Shown: positions 17,838 through 26,013 of the stretch, in pieces
How the letters are laid out: each line of letters starts with the position of its first letter
How positions within the stretch are numbered: position 1 is the stretch's first letter
Notes under the pieces: model-generated
Told to the model about the DNA's origin: nothing
The model's database searches: none
The model's input: the letters and a program-made list of their open reading frames with translations, nothing else
Position numbers and translations under genes: made by a program
Origin: Gemmatimonadales bacterium
GTDB taxonomy: Bacteria > Gemmatimonadota > Gemmatimonadetes > Gemmatimonadales > GWC2-71-9
DNA: 26,123 bases
NCBI GenBank assembly: GCA_025929805.1
Contig: JAICPP010000012.1
Span: forward strand, 1-26,123
Direction: 5' to 3'

Positions 17838-18275
17838 TCAGCGGCCGCTCTCCAATACTCGCTGGATGCGGGCGCGATAACCTTCCACCAGCACCCGCCC
17901 GGTCTCACAGTTTAGGGAAACCCACTCCGCATTACGAAACGCGCGAGGCGAGGACGCCTGCCGAAAGGCCGTCAGGTAAGGCTCGACACGTGCGTAGAGG
18001 AACAGCCCCTCACCGTTGTTCTCCACCAGGAAGTCCGGGTGGATGATGCCATGCCGTGCCATGCTGTAGACCATCTCCCAGTACCCTGCTGTCTGTCGAA
18101 AGGGGACGTTCAGCGGATGCTCACTGGTGGTGACCGCAATGGCCTCCTCTGCGTTGCGGGGCCAGAACTGTGAGTTAATCGCCTGCCGTGCTTCCCGCAT
18201 CACCGGTTCACGGCGCAAATCGTAAAGCTTCAGGACGAGGTCGGCATCGTGATGGTCCGGCGCTTCCTTCAGCAC
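17838..18275 (-). CDS. Unrecognised soluble protein (145 aa)
   Basis: I chose GTG 18275 because AGGAG lies 7 nt upstream (revcomp of 18284-18288); the frame continues upstream without a better signal. The sequence is acidic to neutral and mostly helical with many aromatic residues: 'DADLVLKLYDLRREPVMREARQAINSQFWP', 'YWEMVYSMARHGIIHPDFLVENNGEGLFLYARVEPYL', 'FRNAEWVSL'. It has no signal peptide, membrane helix or metal motif. It resembles hypothetical proteins I associate with Gemmatimonadota, but I cannot name a family or function. It ends directly against the PP2C stop (convergent, 0 bp gap) and diverges from the GlsB/YeaQ gene across a 132-bp gap. Confidence 0.65.
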   Translation of the reverse strand: MLKEAPDHHDADLVLKLYDLRREPVMREARQAINSQFWPRNAEEAIAVTTSEHPLNVPFRQTAGYWEMVYSMARHGIIHPDFLVENNGEGLFLYARVEPYLTAFRQASSPRAFRNAEWVSLNCETGRVLVEGYRARIQRVLESGR

Positions 18276-18311
18276 GGCGACGCTCCTGGATAAGGACTCT
18301 GGCCGGGGCTG

Positions 18312-18326
18312 GTCACCACCGGTGAC
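18312..18326. promoter_or_regulatory. Candidate operator palindrome GTCACC-ACC-GGTGAC
   Basis: Perfect 6-bp inverted arms with a 3-nt centre in the 132-bp divergent region. It is compact enough for a dimeric repressor, but the only support is symmetry and position. Confidence 0.3.
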
Positions 18327-18407
18327 GCCCCGCACATCTCTCTACGGCCCTGGAAGCTAGTCTCGCTGGGCGGCAGCATGGGAACGTGATGCACAAAGGA
18401 GGGCCAG

Positions 18408-18668
18408 GTGGACGTTCTGACATGGATCATCGTCGGGCTGGTGGCGGGCTTACTGGCGTCGCTCGTGATGGGGGGCATCGGCTTCGGTATCCTCGGCGAT
18501 ATCATCGTGGGGATCCTGGGAGCGCTGGTGGGCGGCTGGCTCTTTGCCGAAATGGGCTGGGGTGCGCCGTTCTCCGGCATAGCGGGGGCCATCTTCGTGG
18601 CATTCATCGGCGCGGTGGTATTACTGGTGATCATCCGGCTGCTCCGGGGCGCCCGAAGGGCACCGTAG
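18408..18668 (+). CDS. GlsB/YeaQ/YmgE-family small membrane protein
   Basis: 86 residues; GTG 18408 with a strong AAAGGAGGG ribosome-binding site. Three Gly-rich hydrophobic helices are visible: 'WIIVGLVAGLLASLVMGG', 'GILGDIIVGILGALVGGWLFAEMG' and 'GIAGAIFVAFIGAVVLLVIIRLL', ending in a basic tail. The 'GIGFGILGDIIVGILGALVGGWL' phrase is the hallmark of the transglycosylase-associated/GlsB family, which in several bacteria is induced by envelope or general stress and sits in the inner membrane. The name 'transglycosylase-associated' is historical and no enzymatic activity is implied. It is followed after 18 nt by a small lipoprotein gene in the same direction. Confidence 0.9.
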   Translation: MDVLTWIIVGLVAGLLASLVMGGIGFGILGDIIVGILGALVGGWLFAEMGWGAPFSGIAGAIFVAFIGAVVLLVIIRLLRGARRAP

Positions 18669-18686
18669 GATTATGCCCGCACGACT

Positions 18687-19043
18687 GTGACGACTCCCTG
18701 GCGTCTCATCATTCGATCTGCTCCGCTCCTGGCAGTGGGGATCTTGGCGTGCGGCGGCCGGGACCCTCAAGCCCAGCCGAGTCCCTCGAGCCCAGCGATG
18801 GTGCAGGTGGAGAACCGTGGATTTGCCGACATGGTGATCTACGCGGTGAGTGGCTCCCAGCGGGTTCGGCTGGGTCTGGCTAACGGGAACTCAACCCGGG
18901 CTTTCACCATCCCGAGGACACTGCTGCGCGGCGCGGGTCCGCTTCGATTTCTGGCGGACCCCATCGGGGGAAACCGGAGTCCAATCAGTGAGGAAATGAT
19001 CGTTGAACCAGGCGATATCGTCACCCTGGTCATACCTCCGTGA
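18687..19043 (+). CDS. Small predicted lipoprotein (118 aa)
   Basis: GTG 18687. The N-terminal 'MTTPWRLIIRSAPLLAVGILAC' is a short basic signal peptide ending in a lipobox-like ILAC, followed by GG and a Pro/Ser linker. The mature part 'VQVENRGFADMVIYAV', 'QRVRLGLANGNSTRAFTIP' and 'LRFLADPIGGNRSPISEEMIVEPGDIVTLVIPP' is an all-beta domain of about 80 residues with no cysteine after the lipobox. I have seen similar lipoproteins in Gemmatimonadota but know no function. A five-codon ATG minicistron (18673-18690), preceded by AGGA, ends with a TGA that overlaps the GTG start, which could couple translation to ribosomes arriving there. Confidence 0.65.
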   Translation: MTTPWRLIIRSAPLLAVGILACGGRDPQAQPSPSSPAMVQVENRGFADMVIYAVSGSQRVRLGLANGNSTRAFTIPRTLLRGAGPLRFLADPIGGNRSPISEEMIVEPGDIVTLVIPP

Positions 19044-19089
19044 TGGTGAGGCTGTGAGCAGGCACTTGCTGGTTTCTTAGGAGGTACCC

Positions 19090-19311
19090 ATGACACGCAG
19101 CAATCAGAACGAGCCTTTGCCGGAATCCGCAATGGGTGGCGCTTCCGACGCAGGCGCTCACGGCAACCATCCGGCGTCAGCCGCAAAGCTGGAACGGTCG
19201 CCCCTTCCTGACGACGTACCCGGCGATGCGGCTATCGAGCGGCGCAGGCATCATGATTCGAGCTACAGCGGCCCCGAGCGCAGGGCCGGATCCCGGAGCG
19301 GAAACGGCTGA
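19090..19311 (+). CDS. Small hydrophilic protein (73 aa)
   Basis: ATG 19090 has a very good ribosome-binding site (AGGAGG, 6 nt), the main support that the gene is real. The peptide is disordered-looking: rich in Gly, Ser, Ala, Pro and charged residues, with no hydrophobic core, signal or cysteines. Its C-terminus 'HDSSYSGPERRAG' contains the S/T-G-P-E-R-R motif that I have seen near the ends of small bacterial proteins of unknown function. It could be an expressed stress peptide. It is the last plus-strand gene of the run and converges on the DUF411 gene 52 nt away. Confidence 0.5.
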   Translation: MTRSNQNEPLPESAMGGASDAGAHGNHPASAAKLERSPLPDDVPGDAAIERRRHHDSSYSGPERRAGSRSGNG

Positions 19312-19363
19312 GCGATTGCAGCAAGTCGAATCCACTGCAGGTTGCACTCGGGAAACAGCGGCG

Positions 19364-19822
19364 CTAGTGGCTCGCGAAGTGCCGGGTAGAGCCATTTGCC
19401 AAGAACGCGAGCACCTCGTAATCCCCACCCTTTGTGCCCGGCGGGGCCATTCCCGGCGTGCCCCCTGGCATGCCCGGCACGGCCAGACCCACGATTTTGG
19501 GTTGCTCGGCGAGTAGTCGCTGAATGTCCGATGCGGGAACATGGCCTTCGATGAGGTACGCTCCAATAATGGCCGTGTGACAGGAGCGAACGGTGGAGGG
19601 AACTCCCATCTCGTCCTTGAGCTGTTCCATCTTCTCTTCGTCATGCACCTTGGGCTTGAAGCCGCTGGCGCTCAGATGGTCGACCCACTTGGCGCAGCAG
19701 CCACAGCTCCTGCTCATGTATACGGTAATCGGCGTGGCTAGTTGAGCGGACAACCACCGTCCCCGGCCGCTCAGGACCAGCAGCCCTGCGGCACTGACTA
19801 CGAATCTGCGGCGACTCAGCAT
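19364..19822 (-). CDS. DUF411 (CopG-like) exported metal-binding protein
   Basis: 152 residues, ATG 19822 with GAGGT upstream. The N-terminus 'MLSRRRFVVSAAGLLVLSG' has a twin-arginine look (RRRF), so export as a folded protein is likely. The DUF411 core follows: strand 'PITVYMSRSCGCCAKWVDHLSASGFK' with a C-x-C-C cluster, then 'GVPSTVRSCHTAIIGAYLIEGHVPASDIQRLL', and the characteristic 'GLAVPGMPGGTPGM'. Known relatives include the copper-resistance protein CopG, with a thioredoxin-like fold whose cysteines bind copper. A periplasmic metal or redox role is therefore plausible, but no copper genes are nearby. It begins 11 nt after the HD-protein stop and is probably the last gene of that operon. 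Confidence 0.85.
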   Translation of the reverse strand: MLSRRRFVVSAAGLLVLSGRGRWLSAQLATPITVYMSRSCGCCAKWVDHLSASGFKPKVHDEEKMEQLKDEMGVPSTVRSCHTAIIGAYLIEGHVPASDIQRLLAEQPKIVGLAVPGMPGGTPGMAPPGTKGGDYEVLAFLANGSTRHFASH

Positions 19823-19833
19823 GCATACCTCGA

Positions 19834-21204
19834 TCAGAAAAGAACGGCCTGCCGGCCCAGTTGGTCCTTTACCTCGGAGGCCGTCCAGGTAAGAAGCTCC
19901 AGCACCGGCTCCAGCGAGCAGCGGGGATGGCCGGCCACGAAAATACGCAGGCGCCGGGCACTTCGATACAGCTCATCTGCCACCCGGGGCAGTCCGAGGT
20001 GTCCCGCACGGCCCGCGTCGGTCAGCCGCTCCACCGTTCCGGATCGGGTCTTCAGCGGAAGATAGACTCCCAGCATTGCGGAACGTGCAGGGAAATCGAT
20101 AAGCACTTCGCCGGGTGCAAGCCCAACCCGGTCCGCCACCGAATCCTCGACCTGCTCCAGTAGATCAGGATCGTTGACCACCCAGGATTGGACGTTTCCC
20201 GGAACCTCGCTTGCCGGGAGATCCAGAGCGCGCTTGTGGAGTCGGCGCGCTCGGATGCTGGCCGCCAGCTCGTTGTGATCGCGCCCAATTAGCAATTCCA
20301 TCAGTCCGTCGTCCGTCGATTCAGCGATGACCTCTCCGGAGACGCTGCCGCGACGCACAGCCTGGCGGACGGCCCGCTTGAACATGCAGGTGGCCGAGCG
20401 AACCGCGTGATGCCAGTACACATTGCGGTACATCTGATACTTGGCGAACAGCAACGACTCGAGCGCGCTCACCCCTTTCTCCTGGACCCCCACCTCGTAC
20501 CGTCCCGGCTCGCTCTCTACCAGAGTCAGCGACGAAAGCAGGCGGTCGACATCTACCATGCCATAGGGCACTCCGCACATCCGAGCGTCCCGGCTCAGGT
20601 AGTCGACCTTGTCCAGATCGATGGTGCCGGAGATCAAGCCCTGTAGTGGACTGCTGCTGACACCGGATATCAGTTCCCCGATGGCTCGGGGGAACTCCTC
20701 GCCCCCAATCTCCACCAGGCGCTCGCCCAGCTCACCCTGAGTGAGCTTCGCCACGCCCAGCGTTTCGTGCGATGGGAACCCGGCCTCCTCGAGCGCATGG
20801 GAGAATGGGTAATGCCCGATGTCGTGCAGCAGGGCGGCCAGCCGGACCGCGAGGCACTCTTCCGCCGTCGCCGGCGCAAGCTCCCCCAACTCATCCAGCG
20901 CGGCCAACGCGCGCCGGGTCAGGTGATAGGCGCCGAGCGCGTGCTCGAACCGGGAATGGGTCGCGCCGGGATACACCAGGAAACTGTGCCCTACCTGGCG
21001 AACGTACCGGAGGCGCTGGACTGCGGGTGTATCGAGGGCTAGCAGGGCGGATCGGTCGAGCCGGATGTTATCCCACAGCGGGTCGCGGATGATTTCAGTG
21101 GTGGAAGGAGCGGAAGGGGCGGCAAGAGCGGAAGGGGGGGACTGAGTGGTAGAGGATGAGGCAGCAACCAGGGGACCAAGCGAGGGTGGCTTTCGACCGT
21201 TCAT
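19834..21204 (-). CDS. HD-domain phosphohydrolase (dNTPase/SAMHD1-like superfamily)
   Basis: 456 residues from ATG 21204. A GTG at 21231, overlapping the pckA stop as GTGA, is an equally possible start. The first ~36 residues are low-complexity and are encoded partly by a 9-nt repeat array. The catalytic domain starts at 'IIRDPLWDNIRLD'. The metal ligands are the usual HD set: H83 in 'YPGATHSRFEHALGAYHL', H127-D128 in 'LLHDIGHYPFSHALE', and the Asp of 'GTIDLDKVDYLSRD' (positions 196-201). The proteins closest in motif cleave dNTPs to nucleosides and triphosphate, or are of unknown substrate. Cytosolic. It follows pckA and precedes the DUF411 gene with short gaps, consistent with an operon. 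Confidence 0.85.
   Translation of the reverse strand: MNGRKPPSLGPLVAASSSTTQSPPSALAAPSAPSTTEIIRDPLWDNIRLDRSALLALDTPAVQRLRYVRQVGHSFLVYPGATHSRFEHALGAYHLTRRALAALDELGELAPATAEECLAVRLAALLHDIGHYPFSHALEEAGFPSHETLGVAKLTQGELGERLVEIGGEEFPRAIGELISGVSSSPLQGLISGTIDLDKVDYLSRDARMCGVPYGMVDVDRLLSSLTLVESEPGRYEVGVQEKGVSALESLLFAKYQMYRNVYWHHAVRSATCMFKRAVRQAVRRGSVSGEVIAESTDDGLMELLIGRDHNELAASIRARRLHKRALDLPASEVPGNVQSWVVNDPDLLEQVEDSVADRVGLAPGEVLIDFPARSAMLGVYLPLKTRSGTVERLTDAGRAGHLGLPRVADELYRSARRLRIFVAGHPRCSLEPVLELLTWTASEVKDQLGRQAVLF
21101..21140. repeat. 9-nt tandem array (GCGGAAGGN-type) inside the HD-protein coding region
   Basis: On the + strand the units are gtggaagga, gcggaaggg, gcggcaaga and gcggaaggg, then a G run: four units at 9-nt period. 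The period is three codons, so the array is read in frame as an Ala/Pro/Ser-rich segment of the HD protein. It forms an inverted pair with 21206-21225. Confidence 0.7.
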
Positions 21205-21227
21205 TCCGCCTTTTCCGCTCCTTCCGC

Positions 21228-21230
<3 letters not shown>
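21202..21230. repeat. Second copy of the 9-nt array, inverted
   Basis: On the minus strand gcggaagga, gcggaaaag and gcggaatga follow each other at 9-nt period, just upstream of and into the start codon at 21204. 21206-21225 matches the reverse complement of 21103-21122 at 18 of 20 positions. It supplies the purine-rich ribosome-binding sequence of the HD gene. Confidence 0.65.
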
Positions 21231-22826
<1,596 letters not shown>

Positions 22827-22885
22827 ACGCTCCTAAAGGCCAGTTGAAACGCGAAAGATCAGTCTCTTCGTCACCGGCTGCAACC

Positions 22886-23560
22886 TCAGCGGGCAGAGGC
22901 TGTGAGATTCGGGTCCAGGTGGTACGCCCGCTCCGCGGTGGCGCGGTCCCGTGCGCTCAGTGCCGAAACCGTCGGGTCGGAGTACATGATGTCAGTGTCA
23001 AACGGCGAGTGGGCGAATATGCCGATTGCGTGCCCCAGCTCGTGAGTCGTGGTCAGCGCCAGACATTCGGCCACCCCGGGCAGCGCCGGGTCGAACCTGG
23101 GGCTCACAAATACTCTGATGGGCAGCTGAATCTGCCGACTTCCCGGCGGAAGAACGAAGTCGGTCCCGCCCTCGCACTCCGGTGCCGCGCCGGCCGCCAG
23201 CCGAGTGCCACGGAACCCGGCTTTCAGCGCCACTTGACTGGTGACGATGACATCCGCTGCATTGGAATCGGGCACGCGGACCGCGTCAAACTCGCCGTAC
23301 AGAAAGGCCGATCTCCATTGCTGGATACCATTCTGCACATGGGCCGGCAGATCCAGCCTGTCCTCGGCCCAGATCCTGACCGGCAGCCGGGACCGGGGCC
23401 AATGGAAGTTCAGCGTGTCGGTGGTTCCCGGACCGCTGCTGGTGATCATCCGCCATTCATAGACCTGACTACGACTTGGCGCTGCGATATCGGCGCAGGA
23501 AAGGCCGCCCCAACCGACTGCCAGGACTAGAAGTATCGGCACGGCGGGCGCCGGCTTCAT
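22886..23560 (-). CDS. Matrixin-like zinc metalloprotease, secreted/lipoprotein
   Basis: 224 residues from ATG 23560, which overlaps the stop of the upstream barrel gene (ATGA), so translation is coupled. The N-terminus 'MKPAPAVPILLVLAVGWGGLSC' is a signal peptide ending in a lipobox-like GLSC. The zinc site is H173-E-L-G-H177-A-I-G-I-F-A-H184-S followed by a Met-turn 'DTDIMYSDPT'. The third His is at +11, one residue beyond the HExxHxxGxxH consensus. I recall the same HELGHALGxxGHS spacing in bacterial matrixin-like proteins, so it may be a family trait. An upstream 'WPRSRLPVRIWAED' strand fits the M10-like fold. It probably acts outside the inner membrane. Confidence 0.82.
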   Translation of the reverse strand: MKPAPAVPILLVLAVGWGGLSCADIAAPSRSQVYEWRMITSSGPGTTDTLNFHWPRSRLPVRIWAEDRLDLPAHVQNGIQQWRSAFLYGEFDAVRVPDSNAADVIVTSQVALKAGFRGTRLAAGAAPECEGGTDFVLPPGSRQIQLPIRVFVSPRFDPALPGVAECLALTTTHELGHAIGIFAHSPFDTDIMYSDPTVSALSARDRATAERAYHLDPNLTASAR

Positions 23561-24156
23561 CGCTGCGCCCTGGCCAGGCCAAGCGTGAGAGATAGCCGTT
23601 GCACTCCCTGGCTTCCGGTGAAGCTTCGGGCCTCCAGCTCCTCGGTCGTGAACCGATGGAAGTCGTACCGCAACGACACCATAAGGTCCCAGCGGCTCAT
23701 CAATGGGGGCCGGTAGTCCACCCCGGCCCCGGCCAGAAACCGGGTGCTTCCGCCCCGCAAGAAGATGCCCTGATCCTCGGCGGGCCAATACTGGATCAGC
23801 CCGGCACCCGCGCGCCAGTTGATCCTGCGCCAGACAGGTCCGACCAACCCGAGTACGACGGCACCGGTACGAAGAGTACCGAGATCCGTCTTTTCGTCCG
23901 GTTCGCTGCTGTGGTATCCGGAGGAGGTGAGCGTGGCTTCAATCCCGGCGCTGTAGGTCCGGGCGATGGGAAGCGATGCCCCCAACGCCAAAGTGGGTGC
24001 CGGGTCCTGGCGGGTCTCGATCTCCTCGATGACGTCGTCGGTGAGGAGCTGGGTCGCCAGGGTCAATCCCAGCCGCGCGTAGTAGTCCAGCTGCGAATGC
24101 GCGGTCGAGACCTTTGCGGCCGGCAACATCAAGACAAGCACCAGGATGGCTCGCAT
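23557..24156 (-). CDS. Predicted small outer-membrane beta-barrel protein
   Basis: 199 residues from ATG 24156; GTG 24183 would add nine. 'MRAILVLVLMLPAAKVSTAHS' is a typical Sec signal peptide. The mature part is a series of amphipathic strands with alternating hydrophobic residues and Gly turns: 'YYARLGLTLATQLL', 'APTLALGASLPIARTYSAGIEATLTSSGY', 'TGAVVLGLVGPVWRRINWRAGAGLIQYW', 'TRFLAGAGVDYRPPLMSRWDLMVSLRYDFHRF', 'RLSLTLGLARAQR'. This is the pattern of an 8-stranded barrel, although the C-terminal residue is Arg, not Phe/Tyr/Trp. The ligand is unknown. It is translationally coupled to the downstream matrixin-like gene and starts about 30 nt after the nfo stop. Confidence 0.65.
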   Translation of the reverse strand: MRAILVLVLMLPAAKVSTAHSQLDYYARLGLTLATQLLTDDVIEEIETRQDPAPTLALGASLPIARTYSAGIEATLTSSGYHSSEPDEKTDLGTLRTGAVVLGLVGPVWRRINWRAGAGLIQYWPAEDQGIFLRGGSTRFLAGAGVDYRPPLMSRWDLMVSLRYDFHRFTTEELEARSFTGSQGVQRLSLTLGLARAQR

Positions 24157-24187
24157 GACCGAAAGTACGACCGGGATGAACACCCGG

Positions 24188-25069
24188 TCAACGCGTCAGG
24201 ACGATCGCACGTGCGTAGGCGCGCAGCCGACGCAGCATCTTGCGGTCTGCCCTAACCCCATCCTTGCCCTTGGGCGTTTCGAGAATCTTGATGACTCCAG
24301 CCAATCGGGGATCGGTCATGATCCGACGGAACGGCTGCGGGCCGAGTGATCCCTCGGCGATGAGTTCATGCCGGTCTCGGCACGATGCAAAAGGTGTCTT
24401 CGAATCGTTGAGGTGGAGACACAGCAGCAGCTCGAAGCCAAGGATTCGATCCCACTGCCGCCATACACCCTCGTAGTCGCCCACCAGATCGTAGCCCGAA
24501 GAGTAGAGGTGGCAGGTGTCCGCGCAGAACGCCACCCGATGGCGGACGTCTTTGCCGATCATGGCACGGAGAGTCGCTAGCTCTTCGAAGGTGCTCCCCA
24601 GCGCGGTACCGCAGCCGGCGGTGGTCTCCAGCAGCACGGTGACTGAGCCCCGAACTCTGCGCAAACAACGGGTGTAGGCAGCGGCGTTACGCGCCAGACC
24701 GGCGGAGCGGCTATCGATGTAGTTGCCCGGGTGCGACACCAAGTAAGGAATACCGAAAGCCTCGCACCGCTGCAGCTCGGCCACAAAAGACGCCTCCGAC
24801 CGGGCACTTAACGTGCGGTCCGGGGAAGCCAGGTTGATAAGGTACGAATCATGCGCCACTATACTGGACAGCCGTAGCCGCTCGCATTCCCGGCGGAACG
24901 CGGCAAAGGACTCTGGTGAGATGCTGGGCTCTCGCCACTGACTGGGTGTCTTGGTAAATACCTGAATCGCGGTCGCCCCGATCGCCTTACCTCTGACCGG
25001 CGCTTTGTCCACGCCACCCTGGACCGACACATGCGCGCCCAGCCGCTCAGTCAAACTCAACTGATTCAT
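24188..25069 (-). CDS. nfo: Endonuclease IV (AP endonuclease)
   Basis: 293 residues, the family size. I chose ATG 25069 because AGAGGG precedes it; the frame is open upstream without conserved sequence. It is a TIM-barrel with the tri-zinc ligands visible: 'RLGAHVSVQGGV', 'IVAHDSYLINLASPD', 'YLVSHPGNY', Glu in 'VLLETTAGCGTALGSTFEEL', 'FCADTCHLYSSGYDL', 'LHLNDSKTPFASCRDRHELIAEGSLG' and 'ILETPKGKDG'. The enzyme incises 5' of abasic sites and processes damaged 3' ends in base-excision repair, so it could finish what AlkA starts. Cytosolic. Its start codon is only 14 bp from the divergent GGDEF gene, so the two promoters must overlap the neighbouring coding sequence. Confidence 0.93.
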   Translation of the reverse strand: MNQLSLTERLGAHVSVQGGVDKAPVRGKAIGATAIQVFTKTPSQWREPSISPESFAAFRRECERLRLSSIVAHDSYLINLASPDRTLSARSEASFVAELQRCEAFGIPYLVSHPGNYIDSRSAGLARNAAAYTRCLRRVRGSVTVLLETTAGCGTALGSTFEELATLRAMIGKDVRHRVAFCADTCHLYSSGYDLVGDYEGVWRQWDRILGFELLLCLHLNDSKTPFASCRDRHELIAEGSLGPQPFRRIMTDPRLAGVIKILETPKGKDGVRADRKMLRRLRAYARAIVLTR

Positions 25070-25083
25070 TCCCTCTGCCTCGC

Positions 25084-26004
25084 GTGAACGAGCAGGTACC
25101 CTCACACCCCGCCCGACCGAAAGTTCTCCTCCTGGGAGATGCATCGGCTCGGCCGGAGGGTCTGGAACGGGCCTTGACCCGGGCCGGCTTTCAGCTGGTG
25201 GAACGGGTAGAGGGTCCGTCTGCTGACGCAATTCTCATTACCCTGTCGAATATCGAGGGGGCGCCCTTGCAGGAGCTGCTTCCCACTTCTGACTTGGAGG
25301 GCACCGACCCGCCACGGCTGGTTCTGATTGCCGGCGGCAACCCGGATGGTCCGGCCGCGGCCCTGGCCCGAGGTGCCGCGGATGCCATGGCGGGGACAAT
25401 CCATCTGCCCGAGCTCTGTGCTCGACTCTACGCCCGAATACGGGAACGCCGCCAGTCCCAGCCTGGCGTAGATGTAACCCACGCCCCGGGGGGTGGGCAG
25501 GATTCCGTCGGCCGGCCATCCACAGCCGAGCCCGAGCCGGAGACCGAAACACTCGAGCACCGGGTCCAGGAAGAATTCGAGCGGGCGCGGCGCTACTCGC
25601 TCAGCTTCAGCCTCGTGATTCTGGGCATCGATGAGCTGCAGGGCGCGGATGAGAGGCTTGGGGCACAAGCTGCTGGTCGCCTGCGGCACGAAGTCGGGCG
25701 GACGCTGCGGCGGGAGCTGCGGATACCCGATCTGGTAGTGCCTTACGGGACTGACGAGTTCGCGATCGTGCTCCCCGAGACCGGTCAGGCGGGAGCCCGG
25801 CAATCAGTGGTTCGGGTCCGCGAGCGGCTGACCTCGCTCCCTTTCGAGGGGGATCCCCGTCTCGAGGCCAGCCGGTTCAGCGCCGGGATTGTAACCTATC
25901 CTCATCCGGCGGCGTTCCAGCCCGACGATCTCTTTGCCATGGCCGAGGCCGCCCTGATGCGGGGCAGGGCGCAATCAATTGAAAGAATCGGCGTGGCCGT
26001 CTAA
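25084..26004 (+). CDS. Pseudo-receiver plus degenerate GGDEF protein
   Basis: 306 residues from GTG 25084, the only start before the receiver-like strand. Residues 12-120 look like a response-regulator fold (KVLLLGDAS, ADAILITLSNIEGAPLQELL, RLVLIAGGN, AAALARGAADAM), but the phosphoacceptor Asp is not present at the expected strand end. After a Pro/Glu linker, residues 155-300 form a GGDEF-type domain: 'RARRYSLSFSLVILGIDELQ', then GTDEF (222-226) in place of GGDEF, 'SRFSAGIVTYPHPAAFQPDDLFAMAEAALMRGR'. The substrate-binding Asn and the 'GH..GD' residues are also changed. It is probably catalytically dead and may act as a c-di-GMP/GTP sensor or scaffold. Divergent from nfo and convergent with the M23 gene. 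Confidence 0.8.
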   Translation: MNEQVPSHPARPKVLLLGDASARPEGLERALTRAGFQLVERVEGPSADAILITLSNIEGAPLQELLPTSDLEGTDPPRLVLIAGGNPDGPAAALARGAADAMAGTIHLPELCARLYARIRERRQSQPGVDVTHAPGGGQDSVGRPSTAEPEPETETLEHRVQEEFERARRYSLSFSLVILGIDELQGADERLGAQAAGRLRHEVGRTLRRELRIPDLVVPYGTDEFAIVLPETGQAGARQSVVRVRERLTSLPFEGDPRLEASRFSAGIVTYPHPAAFQPDDLFAMAEAALMRGRAQSIERIGVAV

Positions 26005-26013
26005 GCTGCCCGC

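Noticed and set aside
19480..19540. Met/Gly/Pro-rich segment (VPGMPGGTPGM) of the DUF411 protein as a novel metal-binding insertion
   Set aside because: This phrase is part of the normal DUF411 family sequence, so it is not an addition.
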